In this document: piece by piece, positions 23,774 to 36,408 of the stretch | How the letters are laid out: each line of letters opens with the position of its first letter | Position numbering within the stretch: the first letter of the stretch is position 1 | Assembly (NCBI GenBank): GCA_000328365.1 | Contig: KB298217.1 | Coordinates: 348,351 to 412,350 of the forward strand | Direction: 5' to 3' | DNA: 64,000 nt | Origin: Capitella teleta | Lineage: Eukaryota; Annelida; Polychaeta; Capitellidae | Position numbers and translations under genes: made by a program | Notes under the pieces: model-generated | The model's database searches: none | What the model saw: only the letters and a program-made list of their open reading frames with translations | Told to the model about the DNA's origin: nothing

Positions 23774-26700
23774 TCACAATTTGGGCAAAGACGAGGCATG
23801 CATCTGAGCGCTTCCACTGGAAGGCATAGGGGGCTGGGCAGGGGGAAGGATGTGGCCTCCCTTGCGAGACAGCAGAAGGATTTCGTCCTTCAGGGCCTCA
23901 ACCTCCTGCGCTTGCAAATGCACCAGTTGAATGAGACGCTGTCGCTCATGAAGGTCAGCCTGGCGAACCCCACTGTACTCGCTACCCTGAAAGCAAGACA
24001 AAAGGTCAAAGGTTGTTTTATGATGCTTACATTATGATGAATTGTTTCGTCTTCTTCTAACTTGATTCAGCTCAGAAGCTACGTACGACTGGTACATAAA
24101 GAAGAGAAATTGTGGAATGCAGCGGCCGTAGATTCATAGGCATCTGCTGAAAGTCACACGCCACAAGATTTTAAGAGGAAAAAAACAAATTCAAAACCAA
24201 TTCTACTGAGAGACAGTATTAGCCAATGAGGATGATTCTCAGATGATGCTTTGTTTAATGCAGCCTGATTCTCCACCCAGCTGATTAAACCCGGCACAAA
24301 GCATGAATGGATCCATTTGAACGATCGCATGCGGAGAGATTAAATCTATTCAACAGTGAATAAGTCAGAAGCAACAGCAAGAGAGAATTGAGCTGAGAAA
24401 TATATTCATTCACTGAAAGTGACAAGCAGAGAAAGTGAATTATATTTCCAAAGCAAATCAAGCAAAGAACATTCGCAATTGTTTTGTCTAGAGCAAAAGT
24501 TTCCGTGCATTTCAGTACCTCCGGAGGCAAATAGCCCGATTGCTAGCATTAAATAAAATCATCCACAGAAATCAAGAATCCGTAAAAATGCATCAACAAA
24601 TATCCTACCAGATTTTTTTGTCTGGAATCCAGTTGCACTTCGTAATCTCGGCGTTCTCCAACCAACATGTTCAGCTGATCCAGACGGTTGGTGTTTTCCC
24701 GAACTAAATTCGTGATGTGATCTTTGTGTTCAGCAATCTTTTCCTGCAATTATTACATAATCAGTCAAAACCAACAAATCCACGCTGCAAAACGCACATC
24801 CCACTCCTTGAGTTCTTTCGCACACTGCAGCTGATTCAAGCGCAATTTCTCTTTCAGTTCTTCTATCTGCCGGTTGACTGTGACTGTTTCGAGTTTTTCC
24901 AGATCGACAATGCGACCAAACTTCTGGATCATCATCTTATTACACTGATCCTCCATTATGGTAATGCGGTTCTCAAACACCCTTCGATCTTTGATGAGCT
25001 GAACATGTTTTCTCTTTGCATCTCTGGGCGCAAAAAGAAAAAGAAGATGATAATGATGTTCATTTCAATAACTAACTTTTGTTGCTTATTCTGCCCCGCT
25101 TTTTCGTGTTCTAATTCTTTGATTCTATGCTGCAGGTGAACGACCCCATTTGCCTCAAACACCAAGCACTGGGAAAGATCCTGCGGCAGGACACTGTTGA
25201 TGACGTGCTGTATCTGGTGCAGCTTCATCACCACGACAACATCCAACTCATTAATCTTCCGCTGCTTCTCTAACTGTGATGCGACAAATTTAAGCGAATC
25301 AAAGTTCCTGCTGGCACACATACCTGGAAGGCTTCCAACTCCTGCTCAGCTGCCCTCAACGCAGCATCTATAATTTTCGCCTTCTTTGTCAGACTCTCCA
25401 ACTCCTTGTTCATGGTGTCTCTGCAAAAGAAAGGATAAAACTCTCCCTGACCCCTGACCTCTATGACCCTGACCTGTTCTTCTTTTCTTCTCCTAGCGCT
25501 TCTTCAATATCCAGACGTTTCTCTCGTAGCGCGCATGTGTTGTCATAGACGTTCTGATCACATCCTGGAGGGCACACATCAAGGTCGTAGCCTCCTGCCT
25601 CTGAGTCACTCTCCTCCTCCGATTCTGACCAATCAGATTCATCGTCCGAATCCTCATCGCTCTCATCATCAGACCCTGGTGACGGAGACGCTCGGTGAAA
25701 ATGGTTGCTCATAGTTATTTATACTCATTACGATGCATTAATAATGATGGGCAGAGGGAGCATTAATTATGATGAGCAGAAAGAGCATTAATTATGATGA
25801 GCAAAGAGAACATTAATTATGATTACCTTCTCCTTCGTTCGCTTTCTTTTTACTGCGCTTGATTTTTTTCTTGAAAACTTTTGTCAAATAATCTCCGAAT
25901 TTGTTATTTTCTCCGAGTGATGCTACAAATGAAGCATTTAGAGCCTTGTCCTTGTCCAGCAGTTTCTCAATGTCTTTCTTCTTTAACTCAAGTTTCTGTT
26001 GCACTTCAACCACCTGTCAATGAATGAATGAATGAATGAATGAATGAATGAATGAATGAATGAATGAATGAATGAATGAATGAATGAATCAATCAATCAA
26101 TCAATCATACAATCAATCAAACAAACAATCAATCAATCAAACAATCAATCAATCAACTATTTGTTCAATCAATCATGATCTTCCAATTATTCATAACAAA
26201 TCTACGCAATATTTTTACTGTGGTGCAACAGCTTAAAGTAGGTATCATGCAGAGACACAAAACAGAGGTTCATAATGAACTCTGACCTTTGCTTGCATGT
26301 CCAATTTCTCCTGATGTTTGGCCTCAACTTTCGCAGCAATCTGGTTCTCTGACTTCTCAAAATCTTTGAGGAGCAGAAATTCTTCATAAACAGTAACTAG
26401 TCTAGGAAAAAGAAATACAAACAAAATGTAAATTAAATAAACAATATAACAGCGTTTATAGAAACCTAAGATCAGCAATTTTAACGTCAATATCCAGCTT
26501 GTATTTCTCATGTCGCAAGCATCGCAACTCAGCGTCGAAATTCTTCAGCAAATCGTTGTAACGTTTAAATAGTTCATCTCTCTGATAAACAAGCCTAAAA
26601 GAGATCAAATTAAAACACGCAAAACTATCACAAAAATATTCACCTTATATTTTCAGCCTGTCTCAACTGCTTCTCCAATTCAGTCAAGTTAGCCTCATCC

Positions 26701-28450
26701 ACAGTCATCGTCCACTCAAAATCAAGAGTTTTCTCCGCATTCAAAGTTGATTGTTTCTGACTGAGTGTGGGAGTATTAGTCGGAGGTGTCCCCAACTGCA
26801 AAACGGAAACATAAAATCCTTGCTGTTCGCTAACTAGAGCATCGTACCCTCGCTTCAGCTCCTCCACCTCCTCCTTCAAAGTTTCCAAAGGCTCCTCCCC
26901 CTCCTTGGCCCTTGGCAGCTTGCTCTTTCTTTAGCACTTGCTCCTCTTTGAACTTCAGCAACGTATCTCTTGTGAACTCATAACGCCTGCAATCGAATCA
27001 TCTAAATTTCAGTGCAATTCAAACGGATCAGAGCCTTACTTTTCCGGCATCTCTTCACGATCCATTTTAGGGATCTCTGGAACAGGTCTTGAGTCTTCAT
27101 CGCCGAGACGCTGCTGCACCTGACGCAACTGACTCACAATTGACTCAATATCCTCAATGACGCGCATTTTCTTGTCTCGCACCCCTAAAAGTCGCTGATT
27201 AAAGTCATATTTGTATTTGTGAATCTGAAATTAAAGAATATTAAAATAAAAGATATCTAAAAAAGCTTGGCGCACCAATTCTTTGAGCAGGAGGAGTTTG
27301 ATTCGCGCCTTCTCTACATTCATTCTCAGATGATCGGGAACCACATAGTCATCAGCGCTCTTCAGTTTGTAATCTCCCATGTTTTCCTGGGCTTCCCTAA
27401 TGGCTAAGATGTCATTAGGATCCTCATAATTGTCATCCGGTTTTCCCGTCAACAACTCTGACCACTAAAACACAAACAAAATTATGCATGAAATTCAATT
27501 CAAACTGAGGAGTGATGTTTCCTCTGAGTTATTCTGACCTGTGATCGCCTCTGGGCCCTCCTCTGTTTCTTCTCTTCGACCTTTGCGAGCGCCTTGTTGA
27601 TGCGCTCTCCCATACTGCCCTTCAGCGAAGTCATCACTTTGGCGTCATCTCCCTCCTTCTGGTTATCAGCCGCATGTCCCATCTCGCTCTGCAAGCGTTG
27701 CGCTGAAAATAGAACTTAGAGACAGGAATTCAACATGACCTATGACCTCACCACTGAGGAGGTCGTGGGTGGTTTTCCGTGCATCGTCCTTCAAAGTCGC
27801 TCCTGCGCTTTTCTTCTTCTCAAGTTCCGCCTTCATATTCTGGAATTCATCTGAAAGTTTTGTCGCTCGGAAGCTAGTAACGCAGTGATCGGTTAGAAAC
27901 GCCTTCACTTTGATGATCTCGCATTCCACCTCTGCCTTGAACCTACGAACGATGCCTTACATCACAATCCACTGAAGCCACGTGCTGCTCACCTGTTTCG
28001 AAGTTTCTCCAAAGCAATCCTCTGCCTCTCCTCTTCCCAGGCCATTTGCTTCTTCACCTCCTCCAACTTCTCCTGTTTCCTCTTCTCCTGCTCTTTCCTG
28101 ATCGCTGGATCCATCTCAAACTCCTGTAGAATATCACAATAATTGAAACCGTAAGTAACAAAATTCCCCCGTTAACATACCTTGCGATTTAACTGCAAAT
28201 GAGGTGGAAGCTTCCCGTTCCTTTCCAGGAGGTTCTTGAACTTTGACCTCATTTCGTGCACTTTCCCTCGGACCCCCTCCTTCTTCTGCTCTGCTAACTT
28301 AATCATCCGATCATATTCCGATTTCTGCTTTGCGTCTTCAATGCTACAAGACACAGAGGCCGCATATAGTAAGAGCACACAGCGCTCGCGTAATCACCTG
28401 TAGGCTTTCGGGTCGTCAATATCATCGATCGGCTTCTCCTCCAGCTCTTT
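23774..28450 (-). other. CFAP44: CFAP44 C-terminal coiled coil (18 exons)
   Basis: Exons are 28398-28450, 28181-28343, 27993-28123, 27752-27942, 27539-27702, 27276-27464, 27040-27224, 26848-26986, 26644-26795, 26466-26594, 26287-26401, 25827-26013, 25474-25690, 25324-25420, 25077-25273, 24798-25023, 24609-24743 and 23774-23986. The translation is nearly continuous heptad-like helix rich in Glu and Lys, broken by a glycine-rich patch (exon 26848-26986), a very acidic Ser/Asp/Glu patch followed by [12 protein letters not shown] (exon 25474-25690), and a Pro-rich end ([11 protein letters not shown]). Residues [20 protein letters not shown] across the first junction match the family well. Confidence 0.92.
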
Positions 28451-31400
28451 CTGTACAAAGAACTATCATTGACAAAATCATAATCATGCATATTCAAGAG
28501 CGCACCCTGGCAGACGGGATGTTTGCCCTGGCCTCCGTCATCTTCTGCTCCAGTTTGTCCGCTTCCATGATCTCAAAAGTGAAAAAGTTTCCGTCAGCGC
28601 CGACCGTGAAGAGAAACTTGTCATCAAAAGATGTCGCAAGATGGCAGATGCGTCCGTAATTGGTGTCGTGGATGTTGAGAGCCCAGTAGGAGCCCATAAG
28701 GCCAGGGTCTTCATTATGCAGCGGTTGAATGCGAACTGATCCATCCTCCAGGCCCATGAGGATCTGCTTACCTCCAGCACTGGAACCAGGCAACAGAAGA
28801 GTCAATAATAATACGTTTGTCTAGTAGTATCCCTAAAAACAATCATCGCAAGATTCAGCCTCAACTGCTGCATGCTGAATTTCCAGTGGGCTCATGGTTA
28901 AGAAAAGCAAGTCTTATAGGAGTGAGAAAAATAAAATGTAATTGAATGCTTCATATACCCATTACAGAGTACATTACAGAATACAAGGTATATCAACACA
29001 CGAGAATAATGCCAAAATGGGTGAATGTAGTGATAAATTGAACTCTCTACGTACAAAATATGAGCATGCAATGAAATGAGCTGAAATCAGAGAAAATAAA
29101 ATCTCAGGGTAGCTCTGAATATAATATAATTATGTGCAAATTAAATTACTTTCATGCATCTTAATTAGCTCTTGATTATCTCGGATACCTTGAGCCTCCC
29201 ACGCCCCAAACAAGAGCCATGGCTTTTGAAAAGGAGCTAAAAACACAGCACACGAATCATAAAACCACACATGAAACCCACCTCTCCTCTCTATGATGGC
29301 ATATTATTAATTGAAACAATAAATACAAAAACTTATTCTCTTTCTGATGGTAAAACAAGATTTTACGTTGATCCCTCAGGGAATAGATACAGAAACCAAT
29401 TATTGGCCAGGAACAACACAATCAGAGAAAATAGGACGGAAAATTGACCTAAATTTGATGCAAGAGATCGGAACATCCTTCGACTCATGAATAGCGACCG
29501 TTCTTGTGGGTTCATAAAGGTCGTTAGCCGATACCTTCTTCTTCTCCTCGTCGTCTAAGAACTCACATTCATAAAGGTATCCGGCATCAAAGTCACCCTG
29601 AGAAAAACTCGAGTTGAAGAACTAGGAACATAAACATTCAGCACAAACCATAGACAGCCAGAACTTTCCCTGGTCTTTGGCGTGGAACCCTCGCAAAATG
29701 GGACTTGGTTCCGCTGGGATATACGGTTCCCAAGTATCCTCCTCAGGAGCCTTCTCTTTCTCATCTGAATTAATCAGCATACATTTGCATATATTATCAT
29801 AATGGAGATCTGTACCTTCATCTCCGTGATCAGAATCCGTCTCTAAACCTCTCTCAATCCTGATTCTCTTTTCTTCTTCTTCTTTCTTCAATCGTTCCTC
29901 TTCTTCTTTTGCTTTCTGTGCCATTTCTTCATCATGCTAATTAAAAACAAAAAATTTGATATAACAATGAGACGGAACACTCCCCACTCACTCTCAGCCG
30001 AGATTTCACACTCTTGAAGTCATGGGTACGGATTTTCAGACCGGAGAGCAAGAAGGTGTGGCTGGTGTCGTATTTCCCTTCCTCCGGGGCCTCTATCTCC
30101 ATGACTTGGCCTTCGTTGCAGCAAACAAGCAGCGTGTTGCGATCCTATGTTGATACAATCAGAGAACAATTATAACTCCCGCGTTAAAATGACTCACAAA
30201 GTGTGATGGCGACCACTCAAGGTGCGTCACGGGAGAGGGAGTCTTCACAAAACCAATCGGTTCATAGTTTTTATTGATGTTCAAGAAGAACACGCTGTGA
30301 TCAGCGCCTCCAGTGGCCAGGATCTCTCCTGTGCTATCAATGCTAAGAGACGTCACGCAACCCGTGTGCGGTTTAAATGCCTGGACCAGCGCAAGTTCAC
30401 TCAAGTTCTTCTGTTTGCGACCGTGTACGTCAACTTTTTCTTTCTCCTGGAAGTTGAGTAAACGGACGACACCGTCTTCAAAACCAACCAGGATGTTGCC
30501 TCCTTTGGGATCCACCTGATCAAAGGATTTCATTGGATATTTGTATCAGATTGTCATCAGCATGCTCACAATTTTAGGCACCCAGATGAGCGATGCCCCT
30601 TGGCAGTTGAAGTGCGATGTGCACAACGGCTGCTTAGCGACATAATCGTAAACTCTGACAGTCTCTGAAAGATAAGTACATAAAATATAGAACTTAGAAT
30701 CTCCATTAAATTGAGCTGATTCATCTCGGGATACTTTCAATAATAGTAAAAAGTACTCACTGTCAATGCCAGTGGAAGCGGCAAGATGTGAAACAGGACA
30801 GGTATCGCACCCGGTGATAGGTCCAGCGTGGAAGGAGAAAAGTTGTTCCGGTGCTTGCGACGTGAATGAAAAGGAAAGATCCAGTTTCCAAATTCCACCA
30901 TTTGCATCCTGCAAAACAAAAGAAGAGAGTGAAAGAAACCAAGGAAGTCCATCGTACCTGAGCGTACCACATGGTGGGTTCTTCTAGATCAGCTGACTTC
31001 ACAATAGATTTCAACTGGACGCCACTTCCAACATGAAGTTCATTCATTGGCTCCATCTCAAACAGATCAGCCTCATCAGTCGTGTCAGCCGTGTCAATCG
31101 TCTCAAAATCCCAAACCTGAAAGAGCATCAAACGATTCAACAACGCCCTTCTTTTAGCGGTCTTTTAATTGCACTGACCCTCACGCAACCGTCCACTCCA
31201 ATGGTCATCAATTCTCCCTCATCCATCACAATCTGTTGAATTGCTCCTTCGTGACATGATTTCTTTCCCTTGCGACAGATCTCCACTTTGATGAGGCCTC
31301 CGTCCCAAAGGAGCAGGTTTCCTTGTTCTGACCCAGACAGCACCTTGCCGTCAGGCAGCTCAACGTAACCCTCAATATCTGAGATCTCTTTCTTTCCAAA

Positions 31401-34400
31401 TTTACCAAGTTGACCCTGCAACTTCAGGCCGGTGAAAGTGTTGGCCATCTTCCAGAAACTGTGAGAATAATCATTGCAATTTCTCAATGGGTCAGTCAAC
31501 CGAATCCAACCGGATGTGTCCAGTTCCAGAAGAGGTCAGCTGTCCCTCGAGTTCTGCAGAGAATGTCACTCGCACAACTTCCTGTGAGAACGCCTTTGAT
31601 CGCAGCACCGTCATTTCCTGTTTCCAATCCCACAATGTAAGCATGAAATCAGGGTCAGCCCCAACTGACGCGAGCAGAGATCCATTTGGACTGAGATAGA
31701 ATAAGATAAGATATGATCAGATAATAAGATGGCACACTCACTTGAAATCGAGGTAGGCATACGCTTTCTCGGTACCCCCACGTAGAATTCGGTACAACTT
31801 CAGATCAGGGAAGGTGTAGATGTTGATGTTGGGTCCTGCACCTTTCTCACCAACTGCGATATATTTCCTGCTTGGATGAACCTATGAAAATCACGATTGA
31901 TTAGAAATATTCAAAATAGAAACAAGTCGGTAGTAATCTTTCTAGTTCTGAATTATTCATATATCTGATCAACTAAATAAGTATTCTAAGATGGAGATTG
32001 AATTCAACTCACGGCCACAGCTCCTATTCCACCTCCACTCGTGCTGCGCAAGTGAATCTGCTCCTTGGTGTTGATATTCACAATTTCCAACATGTTTCCA
32101 GCAATGAAAATGATATGTTCTTTATCAATGATGTGTAAATTAGCTCTGCGTTTACAGTCATATCCAAAAGAGTGGCTGAAAATATTGTCAAGGAAAACAA
32201 GAATAGAATTAAATTGAAATAGAAAGTTGTACGCACTGGAGGGTAAGCAGATCTGAAGGAAGACCTGAGTCCTCAGAAACATTGGCCTGTGACACGTGGT
32301 CTTTGTGATCGTAAAAGAAGTCCTCAGGAATCTTTGGAGTGTTGTCGTCCTTGTGCTCATTGCTCATAATTTCATCTTCATCTCCTCGTGTAGCGGGGTC
32401 CTCTCCATCCGCTGCTTTCTCCCCCTCTTGACCTTCAGGAGCATCCTTCTGTCCTTCATTGGTGACCTTTTCACCTTCATTTTTACTTTCAGCAACATTT
32501 GAAGATGCAACAGCCTAAGAAGAGGAGGTCTGTTCGGGGCTTTAATTCCCTGTCTTGTAACTGACCTCTCCATCTGGCATATTGGAATCAGCTTCCTCAG
32601 CTTTTGATTCAGATGCTGCATTATCTGCTGACTCAGCTGGTTTCTCTTCTGCAAATAGCAAAACTTATCAACTCATGAAAGCACGAACAAAAGGAGAAAT
32701 TACCTGCGTCTCCTGGTTTTGTTTCCTGAGATTCTTCTTTATTTGTGTCTTCTGGTTCATCAGCAGTTTCAGTCAGAGGAGGGCCCACAAATTGTCCCTC
32801 TTTGGGCTCTTTAGGTGCGTCTCCTTCTTTTGCCTGCTCTTCGGATTTATCAGCACCCTCAGCAGGCTCTTCCTTTGGCTGCACTTTCTCCTCTGCAGAT
32901 TGATCCTCTTGTTGAGCATTCCCCTCAGTAGGCTCATCCTTCGATGGAGCATTCGCCTCAGCTGCTTCGTCCTTTGGCTGTGCGCCATCCTCTGCAGGCG
33001 GTTCACTTGGCTGCTCCTTATATTGAGCATCATCAGCTGCGGGCTGTTCCACTGGCTGAGCTTCCCCCTCTGCAGGCTGTTCCTTTGGTTGAGCATCCTC
33101 CTCAACAGCAGTGGTTTCTGCAGCAGGTTTGAACTCATCAGTCAGCTCTTCCCCTTCAGCTGGACCTCCTTCAGCCTCTCCTTTCACTGCAGAAGAGGCA
33201 GAGTCTGCAGCAAAAGAAATACTGTTAGCTAGGCCATAAAACACTCATATTTTACCTTCTGCTTGAGCTGCTGGGGCCTCATCAGTTGAATCAGCAGGTG
33301 GACTTCCCTCTGCAATAAATATAAAGAACTAATGGAAATATTGACTAAATAAAATTTCTAAATAGAACAAAATGATCAATTTAAGGTATTTGTTCTACTA
33401 CAGTTGATACTATGCCCCAATGATTTTCATTAAAGTTGAGATTACCCTGTGGAGTCACTTCCTCTGAAACTTCCTTTGCTGAAATCAAACAAAATAATTA
33501 AGACACAAAAAATAATTGAGAATTTAAATTCTCACGTTGAGGTGCAGACTCCGGAACAGCTGACTGAGATTCAGCTGAGGACGAAATGAATAAATTAATT
33601 TTTGGGTTTTCTAGTTGAATAAGACGCTATCATGAAGCTTCATTTACATGAAATCATAGCTACATACAATGCAAATTACTATACGATTAGAACACTTACA
33701 TTTTCATAATTAATTAAATATCACAGAACTGTCTGAGTACATGGTTAGAATTAGGTTGGAAGGAGAAGTATAGGATATTATAATAATACCAACAAGATCA
33801 TATGAATATTTCAATTCTGATCTGTTTGTGATATTATTATATCTTCAATTGGCCACTCAGACTGTTCTGCTTGATTCGTTGCATGGGTGAGAGAGAGATG
33901 CGTGCATTGCAAAGAACATATAAAAGAAAATAAAGTGCAGGATATGAAAGAATGAGCAAGAGGGTGAACTCAAAAAATAATAATGACGATTTCAATTTCT
34001 GAAGAAATAATAATAATATAACATTAACTCTGTATTCAGCGCTGGGTATAACGACAACATTAGGAAATTACACTAACAATATTTCAATTTGAGTAAAAGT
34101 TTTGAGCAACAAATATTTGTTCCGACGAAAGCTGTGAATTCTGAGAAGGAATTCTTGATGAGCGTAGAAGAGGAGAAGAAGAGAACTAATTAACCTGAAG
34201 CCTCTAATTAGAGCTGCAATTACCAATGGCAGACATCTTCTCTCTGGAAGACAACCCTCGAATAGTCTCAATATATTCTCCATCTTCCACCTCTTCGTCT
34301 GATGAATCTTCAAGATCAAGTCCGAGGTCAACTTCAGCTAAGTCGAGATCATCATCATATTCAAGGTCGTCATCTTCATACTCTTCGGGAATGAACAATC

Positions 34401-36408
34401 CAGTCCCTACTTGACCTTCTTCTTCTTCGACTTTTATTTTTTCGGGAGTTGAGATCGAGTTTCTCTGACTTGACGCTGTCACTATGTGAGCAGGAGACTC
34501 CAATGCAGTTGATGCAGCAACTTCATTCTCTCCATTTCTCTCAGATTTTATTGACGACGAGCGTGATTTCGGGGAGAAGTATCGATCCGGAGAATCCTTG
34601 TGGCGTTCTTTGTACCTGCGAAGGGCCTCAGCCTTCATGATGTGCACTGACTTTTTGAAAGAACTATTTTGTTTGCCCCTTTTGGCGGAGTCAGTTCCAT
34701 CTGCAAGCAGTATTTATATGCATTTATGTGATCAAACAAATGAAAAATGATGCATTATGCATTATATACACAAGCCATGTCTCTCATACATAAACACTAA
34801 GGAAGCGAGCATGCACTTTTAAGTCACATCCCAAACATTCTGTTTCAAGATAATCAACTTGGCGGTCAGAAAACTCTGAATCGATAATTGCTGAAACAAA
34901 CAAATTGAAATAATACCAACAGTACTTCAAACACTTGATTTGAGCATACATGCATGTTCACAAGAAGGTTGTCAAATAAAAAATTTACGATGTTGAATAC
35001 TTTTAAACCGGACAATTCTATTCTGATAAAATCTATATACAAGTAACTTGCCAAATTTTCAAAATTAGGCCCATTAAGGTACAGTTTTCCGGCACGATCA
35101 ACAGTATTAGTGAATGGGGAATCACAAAATCCTAAAATGAAAATCATTATATTATCATTGAGTATTAAGAAAGTGACAGTCGGTGGATATCAGGGGAATG
35201 TGAAAAAGATGACACTAAGGTCAATCGGCATGATACCCAAAGATTCCTCTACGGCTACTTGTAATTCCTTCTCTTGATCGCGCCGTAGCGTTTTCAGAGT
35301 ATGGTGAGACCCTGGTCGGCTGTCATCCTCTGCTCCTAAATTTATAAACACAATCCTTGATCATAAAAGCAGATATACATGCATGTACTGTACACATGAT
35401 TGCATGATTCCACTTCTATAGTCTTTAGGAAATTTTAGTTAGCACAGAATTATATTTGTTTTTATAAGTTAATCAGATCTTGACAGTGTCAAAAATGGTG
35501 AACATTAGATATCATATTTATAGCTGTATATAGATGGTTAGAATCATGATATATATATTACATAACAAACTTTGAAGAATTAAAAATATAAATTCTGATT
35601 TGGAGACAATTTCTCAGCCTGATAAGACTGACTCAGAATGTACACTGCTCGCTATTTTGACCTGACTTATATTGACCGCTATAACAGAGGAGGTGTAATT
35701 AACATGCACCACACATAGCAGGACAACAATGCAGCAACACTATTGTGTAACATGCATGACCCCTTTTTCTCTACATTATTAGTATCCCATGCAGATCACA
35801 ATGCAACTTTCCAGCTAGTGATTTAACATTGAAATTTTATTTTATTTCAAATTTTTAATCAAATAATCTAGATGGAGCACTTGATCATGATATTGTTTGA
35901 TCTGATCCCTTATTAGCACTTTGATCATTATATGTATTTCAGCAGAGTCTGAAATGTGTCTCGTACAATAACTGTAGGATAGTGTCTTACAAAAACCCAT
36001 ATTGCTCCAATTCACCCGCAATTGCCTTGAATTAGGGCTACAGACTACTGGTGCTTTCTTTTGTTCTTGACAACTCGGAAGTCGGCAGTCGGAACTCTGA
36101 ATTACGAGATCGTCATCTCAGTAACCATCAGATTAGACTACTATGTCGAGAGGTTATTCCGACTTCAGACTTCGGCATATGCGTAAAAAACGCATCTCAT
36201 AACTCATGATCTCGTAATTCCGTGATGTCGAGCAAGAAAGAACACACCATTAAGTTAAGCAGTCAGCTAACAGCCCAATCAATCCGAACAACGATCGACT
36301 CCGAACTATTGACTCAATTGAGGTGCGTTATGAATATCAATATCAACAAGCCTGTAGAGTGTGGTATCCCAAGGTACCCAGCAGGCACAAGATGTCTTTA
36401 AGACGCAT
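23774..36408 (-). CDS. CFAP44: Cilia- and flagella-associated protein 44 (WDR52)
   Basis: CFAP44 is an axonemal protein that, with CFAP43, forms the tether complex holding the motor domains of inner dynein I1/f; human mutations give malformed sperm flagella. The product, about 2,257 residues against about 1,850 in human, has an acidic, repetitive N-terminus (to about residue 530), a WD40 region (about 530-1,300) and a long coiled coil (about 1,300-2,257). Strong family matches are the [13 protein letters not shown] block, [26 protein letters not shown], the [20 protein letters not shown] block, [14 protein letters not shown], and [20 protein letters not shown] in the coiled coil. Thirty-nine exons from 35335 down to the TGA at 23774 join without a phase break. 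The first coding exon (36378-36408, [10 protein letters not shown]) is provisional: it has the right exit phase and lies below a CCAAT box, but it shows no homology I can recall. The longer frame from 36588 is less likely because it runs through the CCAAT box. Confidence 0.96.
26014..26176. repeat. Tetranucleotide microsatellite (TGAA)n then (AATC)n
   Basis: About 17 TGAA units (26021-26088) run into an imperfect AATC array to about 26176. The array lies in a CFAP44 intron and touches the 3' splice acceptor of the exon that starts at 26013. Read on the minus strand it supplies the TTCA-rich tract immediately before the TTGACAG acceptor. Confidence 0.95.
28506..32514 (-). other. CFAP44: CFAP44 WD40 region (13 exons)
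   Basis: Exons are 32237-32514, 32013-32175, 31742-31881, 31511-31690, 31179-31458, 30958-31116, 30761-30908, 30570-30664, 30198-30515, 29992-30144, 29816-29936, 29649-29764, 29449-29597 and 28506-28779 (the first supplies the N-terminal lead-in [13 protein letters not shown]). The blocks repeat typical WD features, for example [33 protein letters not shown] and [15 protein letters not shown], and [14 protein letters not shown] closes the region. A Lys/Glu-rich insertion ([15 protein letters not shown], exon 29816-29936) sits between two propeller parts, as in the vertebrate protein. The 29449-29597 exon reads straight through an apparent donor at 29534, and homology supports the read-through. 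Confidence 0.92.
32566..35335 (-). other. CFAP44: CFAP44 N-terminal disordered segment (7 exons)
   Basis: Exons on the minus strand are 35237-35335, 34224-34700, 33536-33574, 33446-33478, 33256-33309, 32704-33204 and 32566-32648. The first six all begin and end in phase 1 and have lengths divisible by three (99, 477, 39, 33, 54, 501), so any of them can be skipped without a frameshift. They encode charged, low-complexity sequence: first a basic/acidic stretch with [18 protein letters not shown], then Glu-Ala-Pro-Gln repeats. Two more candidate phase 1-1 exons lie in the intron between 35237 and 34700 (35048-35131 and 34798-34890). They are not counted in the stated length. Confidence 0.85.
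32810..33125 (-). repeat. Degenerate [10 protein letters not shown]-type coding repeats in CFAP44
   Basis: Within exon 32704-33204, a 12-15-residue unit of the kind [10 protein letters not shown] recurs about eight times with heavy divergence (for example [42 protein letters not shown]). It codes for an acidic, Pro/Gln-rich, probably disordered stretch (about residues 270-375). Confidence 0.8.
36049..36249. mobile_element. Palindromic MITE-like element in CFAP44 intron 1
   Basis: The 201-bp segment has terminal inverted repeats of about 30 bp, beginning TGGTG and matching at 22 of 30 positions. It also has further inverted internal blocks (GAATTACGAGATC on one side and its complement GATCTCGTAATTC on the other, and CGGAAGTCGGCAGTCGGAA against a diverged inverted copy). 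This is the architecture of a small non-autonomous DNA transposon. No clean target duplication is visible, so the superfamily is unassigned. Confidence 0.55.
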
